A DNA stretch of 29,416 nt from positions 1 to 29,416 of the forward strand of contig JADJLJ010000007.1 of NCBI GenBank assembly GCA_016710165.1, read 5' to 3'. This document shows positions 6,119 to 14,851 of the stretch, piece by piece (position 1 is the stretch's first letter; each line of letters starts with the position of its first letter). Made by a program: the position numbers and the translations under genes. The notes under the pieces were generated by a model. It did not search any database. It had not been told where the DNA came from and saw only the letters and a list, made by a program, of their open reading frames with translations. Origin of the DNA: Chitinophagaceae bacterium. GTDB lineage: Bacteria > Bacteroidota > Bacteroidia > Chitinophagales > Chitinophagaceae.

Positions 6119-6511
6119 ATGCCGACCATGCCATACATAGTACAAGTTGACGCAAACGGTTGCCAGCGCCTTTGCTTAGCCGACGGCACACCCATACCGG
6201 CACAGATTGAAAGCACCTTATACCAAGATACGGAGCAGGCAAGGCAAGGGCTTTGCACATTTAGTGTATTGGTATTCATTGAGGATGAAATAGGGCTAAA
6301 TGCCAGCACAACAATACGCATAGCAACGGAAGGATGGTCGCTACAAATGCCAGACGGCAGGATACTGGATGTTGACAACTACATTAAAAGGCAGACCAGA
6401 CACGGCGTAAATGCTGTACAGTTAACCGTAACAGCGAAGATGATACAGACCGTAGCAATCGGCGGAATATGCAACACTGTAAACATAAAAGCCGATGCCG
6501 ACAATGCCTAA
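6119..6511 (+). CDS. Hypothetical beta-rich protein, 130 aa
   Basis: The start at 6119 (MPTMPYIVQVD) follows the previous stop by 3 bases; ATG 6128 is an alternative. The composition suggests a beta-sandwich or barrel, with no membrane helix or catalytic motif. It overlaps the HNH gene by 17 bases in another frame. The function is unknown. Confidence 0.65.
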   Translation: MPTMPYIVQVDANGCQRLCLADGTPIPAQIESTLYQDTEQARQGLCTFSVLVFIEDEIGLNASTTIRIATEGWSLQMPDGRILDVDNYIKRQTRHGVNAVQLTVTAKMIQTVAIGGICNTVNIKADADNA

Positions 6512-6839
6512 AGCAACACGCGCCCCCTGGATGCCACCACCCCGTAAGGCGTGGACGCACGCTAAGCGTTGGGCAAAATACAACACCCACGCATGGCGTG
6601 ACGCCCGCTTGGCGTTCTTGGTTGCGTGTAAGTACCAATGCGCTACCAATGGGTGTAGCAACCCGGCAACGTCGGTAGACCACGTTAAGCCGATCAGTAG
6701 CGGGCATGATGGATGGGATCAAAGCAACTGGCAGCCGTTGTGTACGGCGTGCCACAGGAACAAGAGCAGCAAGGAAGGAGGACACGCGGCGGCGGGCAGG
6801 ACGGCAGGCCCGGAAGGGAGGGGTGTCAAGTCGACTTAA
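6495..6839 (+). CDS. HNH endonuclease
   Basis: A 114-residue protein with a clear HNH/beta-beta-alpha-metal motif: two cysteines in YQCATNGC (49 and 54), the central SVDHVKPIS with His63, the Asn region DQSNWQPLC, and CTACH with Cys83, Cys86 and His87. The Cys pairs should bind a structural zinc. Stand-alone HNH proteins beside terminase genes are known to assist DNA cleavage during packaging in HK97-like phages, and this gene lies about 1.1-2.2 kb before the terminase genes. The C-terminal 20 residues are Gly/Ala/Arg-rich and may be disordered. Confidence 0.85.
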   Translation: MPTMPKATRAPWMPPPRKAWTHAKRWAKYNTHAWRDARLAFLVACKYQCATNGCSNPATSVDHVKPISSGHDGWDQSNWQPLCTACHRNKSSKEGGHAAAGRTAGPEGRGVKST

Positions 6840-6895
6840 CGCGAACCGCTGTACATCGGCGCCCCCTCAAACACGAGACATAGCCACCAAACAGT

Positions 6896-6915
6896 TTTTT
6901 AGACCGGTCTAAAAA
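6896..6915. promoter_or_regulatory. Perfect 20-bp palindrome overlapping a start codon
   Basis: TTTTTAGACC is followed directly by its exact inverse, GGTCTAAAAA; the last A is the first base of the ATG at 6915. It may be an operator for a dimeric regulator, or an RNA hairpin that covers the start codon. Confidence 0.55.
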
Positions 6916-7589
6916 TGGCAAACGAACTAAATCAATTCAAAGTAGACAAATTATCGTTCGGAAAACCCGGAGGCGGGCCGGTACTTGCAAAAAGTAGGTA
7001 TATCAAACCGCCAAAGTGCAAGCAAATACCGGAAAAGCGTTTAAAGTATAAGTTTGCCGAAGAACTTGCCAGGGACATAAAGCCCGAAATTGGTATGCGG
7101 GTATTTGCCTTTTTGGACGGCACGTTTATTGCCGGGGATTTTATCGAAGCGTGGTTTGTTGAGCAAAATATCAGAACAAAGGAGTTGACTATTTCAACCC
7201 TCAGCCTTAGCCCTAACAACGTCGATAGTTTGGCAAATCTTATGGAGTGCGGGTATGTTGAAAACCTAAATTTGATCGTTTCGGATTATTTCTACTCACA
7301 CGAGCGCCAATCCTTAGTACCATATATCCGCGAAAAACTGGACAAGGATAACCGCTTTCAATTTGCCGCAGCCGGGACGCACTGCAAACTAACAATGTTT
7401 GAGACGCCGAAAGGGGCAAAGGTCGTGATTCATGGAAGCGCCAATCTTCGGAGTTCATCGAACATTGAGCATATAACAATCGAAGAAAACCCGGAACTTT
7501 ACGACTTCACAATGGAGGTTCACCGGAATATCCTGGAGAAATACAAAACAATTAACAAAGCCGTTAGGTATAACAATCTTTGGCTATGA
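6915..7589 (+). CDS. Phospholipase-D-like (HKD) protein, putative nuclease
   Basis: A 224-residue protein. The C-terminal half carries one HKD-type motif: THCKLTMF (His156, Lys158) followed by VIHGSANLRSSSNIE (GSxN at about 174-177), the usual PLD-superfamily arrangement. The Asp normally between them is not clear. One motif means the active site would form in a homodimer, as in Nuc/BfiI-type nucleases. The N-terminal 60 residues are basic. It sits between HNH and terminase genes, so a role in DNA processing, packaging or attack on host DNA is plausible. A perfect palindrome overlaps the start, suggesting tight control. Confidence 0.7.
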   Translation: MANELNQFKVDKLSFGKPGGGPVLAKSRYIKPPKCKQIPEKRLKYKFAEELARDIKPEIGMRVFAFLDGTFIAGDFIEAWFVEQNIRTKELTISTLSLSPNNVDSLANLMECGYVENLNLIVSDYFYSHERQSLVPYIREKLDKDNRFQFAAAGTHCKLTMFETPKGAKVVIHGSANLRSSSNIEHITIEENPELYDFTMEVHRNILEKYKTINKAVRYNNLWL

Positions 7590-7950
7590 GCGATCAAAAG
7601 CAGAAAATTAAGAATTGGTATTCAAACGCCAAAGGCCGGTTAGTAAGCATGGCGAAAAAGGCGAACGCGCAAAAGTCAGACGATACGCCATTTTGAGCAA
7701 AGCCGACCTTAAGCAGATCACAAACGCCCTGTTAGACGAAAAAGTAGACATCGGCGAAGAAGGCAATCCGCGATTGGTAACAAAACGCGAGGCGCTTTTA
7801 ATGCGGATCGTGCAAGACGCCATTGGCGACGAAGACCCCGCCATTAGGCAAAAGGCGTCTGTTTTAATTTTGAACCTTATCGACCATGCCGCCGAAAAGG
7901 AGCCAGCCCGAAAAGCCGCAATTAAGAACAAAAACGGAAAGGAATTATGA
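7586..7950 (+). pseudogene. Small packaging-region protein, probably frameshifted
   Basis: ATG at 7586 overlaps the previous stop and opens a basic frame (MSDQKQKIKNWYSNAKG, continuing to DDTPF) that stops at 7694-7696. A second frame runs from a possible TTG start (7615 or 7693) through SKADLKQITNALLDEK to 7950. One extra T in the TTTT at 7691-7694 fuses them into DDTPF-L-SKADLKQ, a natural join of about 121 residues. I read this as one gene with a homopolymer deletion; two separate small genes are possible. The product is helical and lies directly before the small terminase gene. Function unknown. Confidence 0.6.
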
Positions 7951-8444
7951 GAGGAGGCCACAATATCAAATCGGCAATAGACAAGAAAATAGAGGGGACA
8001 ACCCGAAAAGCCCGCGACGCCGGGCGGGTTGAGTTAATAGTCAGCCCCGTTTCGGAGATACCGCCGCCGAATCACTTTTCGGCCCGGCACGTTGAGAAGT
8101 GGAACTGGGTTTGCGCGCGGCTGTCGGAAAAAAGCCTGTTAACCGAAACCGATTCGGACGCCGTACAAATCTACGTGGAAACGTGGTGCGTTTATGAAGA
8201 TTGCGCCGCCGACGTCCGGGAAAATGGTACGGTACTTTGGATTGAAACAAGCGCCGGTAAAAAGCCGATCACAAACCCATCCTACCGACACATGAAAGAC
8301 AGCGAATCTACTTTGCGAATGATATGGGATCATTTCGGAATGACGCCACGCGCCCGAATGGGTATCAAAGCCCCCGAAAAGCCCAAAACGTCCCTCATCC
8401 TCGAAATGATGAAAGGCAGACAACCGACTAAAAAAGCAGTATGA
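7947..8444 (+). CDS. Terminase small subunit, P27-like
   Basis: A 165-residue protein with the layout of the P27 small terminase family (Terminase_4): an N-terminal GTTRKARD-like basic segment, FSARHVEKWNWVCARL, a DSDAVQIYVETWCVYEDC helix, the NPSYRHMKDSESTLRMIWDHFG helix, then TPRARMGI. It would recognise phage DNA and recruit the large subunit. It overlaps both neighbours by ATGA. Confidence 0.75.
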   Translation: MRGGHNIKSAIDKKIEGTTRKARDAGRVELIVSPVSEIPPPNHFSARHVEKWNWVCARLSEKSLLTETDSDAVQIYVETWCVYEDCAADVRENGTVLWIETSAGKKPITNPSYRHMKDSESTLRMIWDHFGMTPRARMGIKAPEKPKTSLILEMMKGRQPTKKAV

Positions 8445-8656
8445 ACGAAAACTTACCACAATTCAAAAACCCGCTACCACCGCCGGAACGGACAACAACA
8501 AACGAAACATCTGGCGAAATGCGCGAAGGACCTTGGCGACCAAGTATAAAAACAACCGACGAAGGCGAGCCAAGATGCTCGGATGTGTCTTGTTTATTGG
8601 CGTGGATTGGTTTTGCGGCGGCTTTGCTTTGCGGAATTTTTCAACTTATAAAATGA
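8441..8656 (+). CDS. Small protein with C-terminal membrane helix
   Basis: A 71-residue frame linking the two terminase genes by ATGA overlaps at both ends. The first 45 residues are hydrophilic and Pro/Thr-rich; residues about 48-68 (CLLAWIGFAAALLCGIFQLI) are a single membrane helix. The large-terminase frame also runs open through much of this region, but the overlaps favour a separate gene here. Function unknown. Confidence 0.5.
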   Translation: MNENLPQFKNPLPPPERTTTNETSGEMREGPWRPSIKTTDEGEPRCSDVSCLLAWIGFAAALLCGIFQLIK

Positions 8657-10355
8657 TCGAACGCGCCACCGCATACATAGACGACATCCTATCCGGCAAA
8701 ATCATTGCCGGGAAGTGGATACGCCTTGCAATGGAGCGGCACAAGCGCGACCTTACCCGCGTTGGCGATCCGGCGTTCCCGTACTATTTCGATGAAAACG
8801 AAGCGCGGCGGGTGTTGGCATTGTACGACCTTTTCAAGTTCAGCAAAGGTAAAGAAACCGGCCAGCCGTTCGATATTATGCCCTGGTTTGCCGCGTTGGT
8901 GTACATGGCATACGGATGGAGACGGGAGGACGGCGACGGCAAACGATTTCGGAAAGTGTACTGCAAAGTAGGGCGCGGCAATGCCAAAACGGCTAATCTG
9001 GTAACGATTGGCGTCATTGGCTTTTTGTTCGACAATGCCACCGACCCGGAGGTGTACTGGATAGCCACCAAGAAAGACCAAGCCAAAATAGGATGGGATA
9101 GGCAGCGGACAATGATGAAAATGCTTGTTTCGGATTTTCCCGAACTTGGGCAAATGTTAAACATCCCGACCGGCCACACCTCCACAAAAGTCAGCCGGAC
9201 GGATGCGCTTTCCTGGGTGACGTATTTGGGTAGAGACAGTGAGGCCGAGGACGGCGCAAGCCCTTATTACGTGCTGGCAGACGAAATACACGCATGGGAT
9301 AATGACGACCTTTTAAACGTGATGGAATCCGGCATGGTCAAAGTTGACGACCCAATGACCTGGATGATCACCACCGCCGGGTATAAACCGTTGGGGCCGA
9401 ACAGCCAATTTTTGACCGCGTGTAAAAACATCCTGACCGGCATAACTGAAAATGATGAGTTATTGGCGTTCGTCTACGAATTGGACGAAGGCGACGATTG
9501 GCGTGACGAGGCGGTATGGTGCAAGGCAAATCCCGGCCTTGAAATATCGGTATCCATGACCGGACTACGAACCGAATATAACAAGATAAAAAGTCAGGGC
9601 GTCACAAAGGAAATTGACTTCAAAGTCAAAAACCTGAATATTGAGCAGGCCGGTTCGTCGGGATGGATACCGGATGAAAAGTGGATGCAATGCGCCGAAG
9701 AATACGACGAAGCCGACCTGTTAAGCCGCGAATGTTGGGGCGGGTTGGATATGGCAGCAACAAATGACTTCAATTCTTTCGTTTTGTATTTCCCCCCGGT
9801 TGACGATAAAAAAGGCGTGGTTATTCCTTACTACTGGATACCGGAGGATGCCGTACAACAACACCGCAGCCGCCGCCCGTTTGTGGAGCAATGGGTACGG
9901 GATGGGACATTACGAACAACGCCGGGCGACGTAGCCGACTACGAACTAATACGGCGGGATATTGTCGAAATATGCCAGCCGTACTACTTGCAAAGTATCG
10001 GGTTTGACCGGCAGTTTTCGTCTTATATTGTACCGGCATTAATGGAGGACGGAATGAGAATGGAGGTTGCCCCGCAAACATGGCTTTATTTAACCCCGGC
10101 AGCCCTGCACCTGGAACACGGCATCTACGGCAAAACCATAACCCACGCCGGGCACCCGGTTTTGCGTTGGAACATGGCAAATGTGAGTATGCAACGCAGC
10201 GACAGAAACAACAACTACCTACCCTCGAAAGGCAAAAGCGCCGAAAAGATCGACGGCATCGCAGCGACGTTAAACGCGATGGGGCAATGGTTGAAAGAAC
10301 GGGGCGAAACGCCGCAGGGTAGTTACCTATTTGAAAGTGATTTAATAATGATAGG

Positions 10356-10359
<4 letters not shown>
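8653..10359 (+). CDS. Terminase large subunit
   Basis: ATG 8653 is preferred over the further-upstream frame start at 8533 because it overlaps the preceding stop and begins a typical terminase N-terminus; the product is 568 residues, the usual size. ATPase domain: Walker A-type KVGRGNAKT (105-113), Walker B YYVLADE (Asp210, Glu211), and coupling TTAG (240-243). Nuclease domain: GGLD (Asp366), FDRQF (Asp452), and IDGIAA (Asp534), fitting an RNase H-like metal site. This is the Terminase_1 / HK97 type that pumps DNA into the prohead through the portal and cuts it. The portal gene lies more than 7 kb downstream, separated by the decoration island. Confidence 0.93.
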
Positions 10360-10860
<501 letters not shown>

Positions 10861-11148
10861 ATGGAGAATAAAATAACCAACCTGAAAAAAGACAAAACGG
10901 CGCGCGGCGGCAATCTTTGGGTATTTGAATACGACGGGGTAAAAACAATTATTGCGGAAGTGGGATTTGCAGAGTCGCGGAACGTTTTTTTATTTGACAT
11001 TATAATGCACCGGCCCGATGGCCGATATTCAATTGCGATGGAAGTTCTCGGAGAACTACTTACAGAGCATGAAAATGCCGTATTGAATTGGGCTGCATTG
11101 CAATGTCTTAAAGCATACGAAAAACGAGCAAAACAGCAAAATGATTAG
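10861..11148 (+). CDS. Hypothetical protein, 95 aa
   Basis: The frame extends upstream into a poly-A tract that would encode poly-lysine; the ATG at 10861 (MENKITNLKKDK), directly after that tract, is the credible start. The product is soluble: a beta-rich N-terminal half (LWVFEYDGVKTIIAEVGF) and a helical C-terminal half ending in basic residues. It overlaps the following glycosyltransferase gene by 8 bases. No family is recognised. Confidence 0.65.
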   Translation: MENKITNLKKDKTARGGNLWVFEYDGVKTIIAEVGFAESRNVFLFDIIMHRPDGRYSIAMEVLGELLTEHENAVLNWAALQCLKAYEKRAKQQND

Positions 11149-12103
11149 AATCCTCGTACTTGAACAAACCTACCTTTCAAACACCGGCTATTGGCGGCTA
11201 TACCGCCCACTGGACGTTATGCGCCAACTTTACCCCGGTGTATTTCACCTGACGTACAAGTACGAGCGGATGACGTATGCCGACATTATGGAGCATGATA
11301 TTGTCATCACGCGGAGGCCAAGCGGGGGAGATGCCGGCGCTCTGGTAAAGTTGATCGAAAAAGCCCGGATGCAAGGCCGTCACGTGATTTTTGATGAGGA
11401 TGACGCCGTAATGGCCTGCCCTGACACGCACGAACTTTACAGCGTATTCCAGAAAAAGGAAGTCCGGGAGCAGTACACGGCGGCGCTCCGTTGCGCTTCA
11501 CAGTTTTGGTTTAGTACCCCCGCTTTCCTTGAAACCATCCACCCGGAAGGGTTGGTTATCCCAAACGCCATACTGCCCACCGATATGCCCGACGAGCCGA
11601 CGCCGGATATGGGGCTGTTTGGCTGGCAAGGGAAATCTATCCAAGTGCACGACCTTATGGCCGGGCGGACATGGTACGACGCCAACAAAGACAAGGCAGC
11701 GGCCTGGATTTTCTTCGGCTACAAACCCCCGTTGGATCATTCGGCCAATACGAAACTAATCCCATACATCGACGATGTGGACGTTTATATGGCTTCCTTC
11801 CGGCAAAACGGGATCAACGCCATGTGGAAGCCATTAACGCCGTGCGCGTTCAACGATCATAAAAGTAATATCAACTGGTTAGGCGCAACGATGGGCGGCG
11901 GCTACTGCATTACCAACTACGCCGGACGTCCGGGATGGGAATTTGCCAGCGCCGAAGTTCTACCCTATTCAGAAGCCTGCGAATTGTGGGCAGCCTCGAA
12001 GGCGCATATACTGGAGAACTATAATTTACTCAACACGGCGCGGATGCGGGCGGAAAGCATATTTGCACTTGTGCCTCACTTTTTAGCGCAAACGGCAGTA
12101 TGA
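11141..12103 (+). CDS. GT-B (GT4-like) glycosyltransferase
   Basis: A 320-residue protein resembling phage-borne group-1 glycosyltransferases: a Rossmann-like start MIRILVLEQTY, then DIVITRRPSGG, VIFDEDDAV and FWFSTPAFLE, followed by VIPNAILP and a second Rossmann-like half (AAWIFFGYKPP, YIDDVDVYMA, SNINWLGA). The C-terminal EALP/E-x7-E signature of classic GT4 enzymes is weak (FASAEVLPYSEACE). It would use a nucleotide-sugar donor in the cytoplasm. The acceptor is unknown. It opens a run of decoration genes. Confidence 0.7.
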   Translation: MIRILVLEQTYLSNTGYWRLYRPLDVMRQLYPGVFHLTYKYERMTYADIMEHDIVITRRPSGGDAGALVKLIEKARMQGRHVIFDEDDAVMACPDTHELYSVFQKKEVREQYTAALRCASQFWFSTPAFLETIHPEGLVIPNAILPTDMPDEPTPDMGLFGWQGKSIQVHDLMAGRTWYDANKDKAAAWIFFGYKPPLDHSANTKLIPYIDDVDVYMASFRQNGINAMWKPLTPCAFNDHKSNINWLGATMGGGYCITNYAGRPGWEFASAEVLPYSEACELWAASKAHILENYNLLNTARMRAESIFALVPHFLAQTAV

Positions 12104-12261
12104 ACAAAAGATGGATGAGGATAATTTTTGCCATACTTGTCGCTTCGGCGGCTTTGTATATCCTTTATGAGCAAATAGGCGGATGGGCAACCTTAGCGGT
12201 ATATATTTTGCTTTATGCCAATAACTTAACCCACCCAGTGCCGGAAAAGCAAGAGCCATGA
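12100..12261 (+). CDS. Small two-helix membrane protein, 53 aa
   Basis: This short frame overlaps the stop of the glycosyltransferase and the start of the next gene by ATGA at both ends. MNKRWMR is basic, followed by two hydrophobic helices (about 8-23 and 29-42) separated by YEQIGG, then a hydrophilic tail. Two helices with a short turn fit a small holin-like or anchor protein, but position gives no proof of a lysis role. Confidence 0.6.
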   Translation: MNKRWMRIIFAILVASAALYILYEQIGGWATLAVYILLYANNLTHPVPEKQEP

Positions 12262-12521
12262 ACACCTGCCGCATCTCAAAGGAAGTCCTGCAAGACGCCG
12301 AAAGTATGGCGGCAGTCATCGACGCCGGTTTTTTGCTAAAGAATCCGGTAAAAAATGATGAGATAAGTGGGCCAGGGATTGACGGCGATGGAGACGAATA
12401 TGCTTTGTGTTTTTGGGTAATCGAGCCGGGCGTTTTGTCTGTTTCGGCAATCAAAGCAAATAATTTTTACTCTTTGAATGACAATATTGCAAGCATGACT
12501 TTTTCAATTGACTTTAGTTAA
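12258..12521 (+). CDS. Hypothetical acidic protein, 87 aa
   Basis: A small soluble protein rich in Asp (GPGIDGDGDEY), without membrane helix or signal. It overlaps the membrane peptide upstream by ATGA and ends 1 base before the next ATG. It is probably a single alpha/beta domain; no family is recognised. Confidence 0.6.
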   Translation: MNTCRISKEVLQDAESMAAVIDAGFLLKNPVKNDEISGPGIDGDGDEYALCFWVIEPGVLSVSAIKANNFYSLNDNIASMTFSIDFS

Positions 12522-12522
12522 G

Positions 12523-13092
12523 ATGACCGTTTGCCTCATATATTCTGGCCACCTCCGCACATGGGAGCAATGCAAGGGCAATCACGCCGAAGTGTTGCGC
12601 CCGGCACCGGCGCACGTTGTCCACTACAACGAGACAACGCACGACCTGACGCCGTACCACCGCGACGAGTGGCGGCATTACTACCGGGGCAATGAATACC
12701 CCGAAACGGAATCGCAGCCGGAAAACACGCTGTCGATGTGGCGCGGAATGTGGAACGCATGGCAGTTAGCGCCGGAGGGGTTTGATTGTTACGTCCGTAT
12801 TCGGTACGACATCATCCTGGAGGGCGGCGGCGTTGACTTTCCGCAGTGGCCAATGGAGAATAACACGGTTTACATCCCGGAGGGCAACGATTACCGGGAA
12901 GGGGTTAACGACCAATTTGCGTTTGGAAACCGGCAAAGCATGGAAAAGTATTATAGCGTATTTCACCACCACAAAACGCACTTTGATGCGGGCAAGCCGT
13001 TCCACACCGAATCGTACCACAAATACACGTTGGATATGTTGGGGGTGAATATTGTGCGCATACCTATCACAAACAGGATATTAAGGCCATGA
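12523..13092 (+). CDS. Putative glycosyltransferase (WavE-like)
   Basis: The ATG at 12523, two bases after the upstream stop, is preferred over a TTG at 12508. The 189-residue protein resembles small WavE-type polysaccharide glycosyltransferases: TVCLIYSGHLRTWEQC at the start, a YVRIRYDIILEGG block corresponding to their R-x-D donor-site region, then NDQFAFGNRQSMEKYY and a closing HTESYHKYTLDMLGVNIVRI block. Such proteins act in surface glycan synthesis. It sits between other decoration genes, which supports the call; sequence alone is moderate evidence. Confidence 0.5.
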   Translation: MTVCLIYSGHLRTWEQCKGNHAEVLRPAPAHVVHYNETTHDLTPYHRDEWRHYYRGNEYPETESQPENTLSMWRGMWNAWQLAPEGFDCYVRIRYDIILEGGGVDFPQWPMENNTVYIPEGNDYREGVNDQFAFGNRQSMEKYYSVFHHHKTHFDAGKPFHTESYHKYTLDMLGVNIVRIPITNRILRP

Positions 13093-13280
13093 GCGATTAC
13101 CGAATTAACGCAATTGACGACATCGAAACAACAGGCGTTCCGATATGGTATGAAGGTAGGACGCGATTTTACCGAACACTATACCCAACCAAATTCAGCC
13201 TAATAAAAGCCGTTTTTGTGTTCATTTTGCTTTGGTTATTTCACAGAAAAAAGTATCGGTTTAAAATTAGAAAGATTTGA
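13089..13280 (+). CDS. Small membrane protein, 63 aa
   Basis: It overlaps the previous gene by ATGA. About 36 hydrophilic residues are followed by one membrane helix (FSLIKAVFVFILLWLF) and a strongly basic tail (HRKKYRFKIRKI), predicting a cytoplasmic C-terminus. It is one of several small membrane proteins in this island. Function unknown. Confidence 0.55.
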   Translation: MSDYRINAIDDIETTGVPIWYEGRTRFYRTLYPTKFSLIKAVFVFILLWLFHRKKYRFKIRKI

Positions 13281-13283
13281 AAA

Positions 13284-13868
13284 ATGGCTAAAAAAGCAGA
13301 AAAAGCGCCGCAATACGAGCAAAGACACCTGAAAGAGGGGAGTTTTTGCAATTTCCACAGTTTCTACGAACAGATAGCCCGATGGATACCCGACGGCGGC
13401 ACCTGGGTAGAAATCGGCGTATATTGGGGCGAATCTTTCCGATGGGGCACGGTCGCCTGCCTGAATGAAGGAAAGAACGTGAATATGGTAGCCGTTGATG
13501 CCTTCCCTTGGCCGCATAACGGCATGGAAATGGTAGACGTATTTCATGCCCACATGGGGCCTGAATTAGCCCGCAAATACCAAACGATTAAGTCCGGCAG
13601 CGCCGAAGCGGCGGTAAACTTTGCCGATCAGTCCGTTGACTTTGTGTTCATTGATGCCGATCATGTGTACCACCGGGTACGCGAAGATATTTTGGCATGG
13701 CTGCCTAAGGTTAAGCCCGGCGGCATAATTGCGGGGCACGACTACAATGCACCGCATGAAGTGAAAGAGGTTGTTGATGAGATATTTGGCGGCCGCGTTG
13801 TCACCATTCCGTCGGATGATTTCGACGCCGAACACCGGCCTTTTTATTGTTGGAAAGTTCAACTTTGA
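13284..13868 (+). CDS. Class I SAM-dependent methyltransferase (copy 1)
   Basis: A 194-residue protein of the Methyltransf_24-like kind. Motif I is WVEIGVYWGES (41-51), the acidic second strand ends in VDAFPW (Asp72), and the later block VDFVFIDADHVYHRVREDI is followed by PGGIIAGHDY, typical of sugar or small-molecule O-methyltransferases. It would move a methyl group from S-adenosylmethionine to a cytoplasmic substrate. It is a clear paralogue of the gene at 14282, with the same C-terminal CWKVQL. A tRNA-like RNA and a small gene separate the copies. Confidence 0.8.
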   Translation: MAKKAEKAPQYEQRHLKEGSFCNFHSFYEQIARWIPDGGTWVEIGVYWGESFRWGTVACLNEGKNVNMVAVDAFPWPHNGMEMVDVFHAHMGPELARKYQTIKSGSAEAAVNFADQSVDFVFIDADHVYHRVREDILAWLPKVKPGGIIAGHDYNAPHEVKEVVDEIFGGRVVTIPSDDFDAEHRPFYCWKVQL

Positions 13869-13874
13869 AAAATG

Positions 13875-13976
13875 AACAAGCGGCACTTTGGTGAATGGTA
13901 AAATAGTTGATAGCATCGCTATCCGGTTCGATTCCGGGCCAATGCCGACAGACGTGAAGGCCGCCGCTTGTTTTTA
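13875..13976 (+). ncRNA. tRNA-like RNA enclosed by a terminator-like stem
   Basis: Between the two methyltransferase genes lies a non-coding segment with a T-arm (loop TTCGATT at about 13926-13932), a hairpin GATAG-catcg-CTATC in the anticodon position, and a 6-of-7 acceptor pairing (13881-13887 with 13941-13947). AACAAGCGGC (13875-13884) also pairs perfectly with GCCGCTTGTT (13963-13972), followed by TTTTT. The acceptor pairing and the long stem use the same bases and cannot form together, as in an attenuator. The length (about 68 nt) and 5-base loop mean it is not a normal decoding tRNA. Confidence 0.4.
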
Positions 13977-13988
13977 AGACACTGAAAC

Positions 13989-14285
13989 ATGAACATCGAA
14001 AAAATTAAACAGGCGATTGATTCCGGCCTGCCGGATGAAGCAATCGAGGCCGAAATGATCCGCGTCATCGCCGGGGATGATCGGGCGCTGTCCCTTATTT
14101 TTCAGATCGTTCAACACCGGCAACAAGTAGACCGCGAATTAATCAGCAGCCTAAACCTACTCCTTTCAAAAGCCCACGTAGCCCTGGAAGATCGGAAGTT
14201 CAACAAAGGCGGGTTTATCCAAAAGGAAATCCGCGATTTTTACGAGAAGAACAAGGGTGTTATTGGGCACTGCTTTAACTTATGA
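13989..14285 (+). CDS. Hypothetical helical protein, 98 aa
   Basis: A soluble helical protein: residues about 3-28 are acidic (IDSGLPDEAIEAEMIRVI), followed by a long helix with FQIVQHRQQVDREL and a basic C-terminal third. It lies between the paralogous methyltransferases and overlaps the second by ATGA. No family is recognised; a partner of the methyltransferase is possible by context only. Confidence 0.6.
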   Translation: MNIEKIKQAIDSGLPDEAIEAEMIRVIAGDDRALSLIFQIVQHRQQVDRELISSLNLLLSKAHVALEDRKFNKGGFIQKEIRDFYEKNKGVIGHCFNL

Positions 14286-14851
14286 AAAAACAAATTGAAC
14301 ACATCTACCCCGCAATTGACGGCTGGTTTGACTTTCAAACCTTTTACCGGCAAATCGCCGAATGGATACCCGACGGCGGAAAGTGGGTAGAGGTTGGGGT
14401 ATATTCCGGCAAGTCGTTTTCGTTCGGCATTATCGAATGCATTAACCGGGGCAAAAAGGTAGAGTTTACCGCCGTTGATATGTTCCCCGAAGAATGGATT
14501 TACATAGGCAATAAGCCGCCCGTCCGGGAAATGTTCGACAAGGCTATGAAACCGCTTGAGGGGCATTTTAATGTCGCCGTTGGAAGGTCTGCCGACGTTG
14601 CTCGGCAATTTGCGGATGAATCGCTGGACTTTGTTTTTATCGACGCTGCGCACGATTATATTAATGTTCGTGCCGATATTATCGCCTGGACTTGCAAGGT
14701 GCGGAAAGGCGGCATTATCGCCGGACACGATTACGAAGTGGACTACAAAAACGGCGTGGTAAAAGCCGTTGACGAGGCGTTTGGCAATAAGGTAGAAATG
14801 ATACCGTATGACGATAACCCCACAAAACACTGTTGGAAGGTACAACTATGA
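14282..14851 (+). CDS. Class I SAM-dependent methyltransferase (copy 2)
   Basis: A 189-residue paralogue of the gene at 13284. Matching blocks: IAEWIPDGGKWVEVGVYSGKS (motif I, about 25-45), FTAVDMFP (Asp66), DFVFIDAAHDYINVRADI, then KGGIIAGHDY, and the shared C-terminal CWKVQL. Most surface residues differ, so the copies may act on different substrates or positions. The start overlaps the preceding stop, and the stop overlaps the nucleotidyltransferase start by ATGA. Confidence 0.8.
   Translation: MKKQIEHIYPAIDGWFDFQTFYRQIAEWIPDGGKWVEVGVYSGKSFSFGIIECINRGKKVEFTAVDMFPEEWIYIGNKPPVREMFDKAMKPLEGHFNVAVGRSADVARQFADESLDFVFIDAAHDYINVRADIIAWTCKVRKGGIIAGHDYEVDYKNGVVKAVDEAFGNKVEMIPYDDNPTKHCWKVQL

Noticed and set aside
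12100..12261. Calling the two-helix protein a holin
   Set aside because: No endolysin or spanin is nearby, and it lies among decoration genes; size and two helices alone are not enough.
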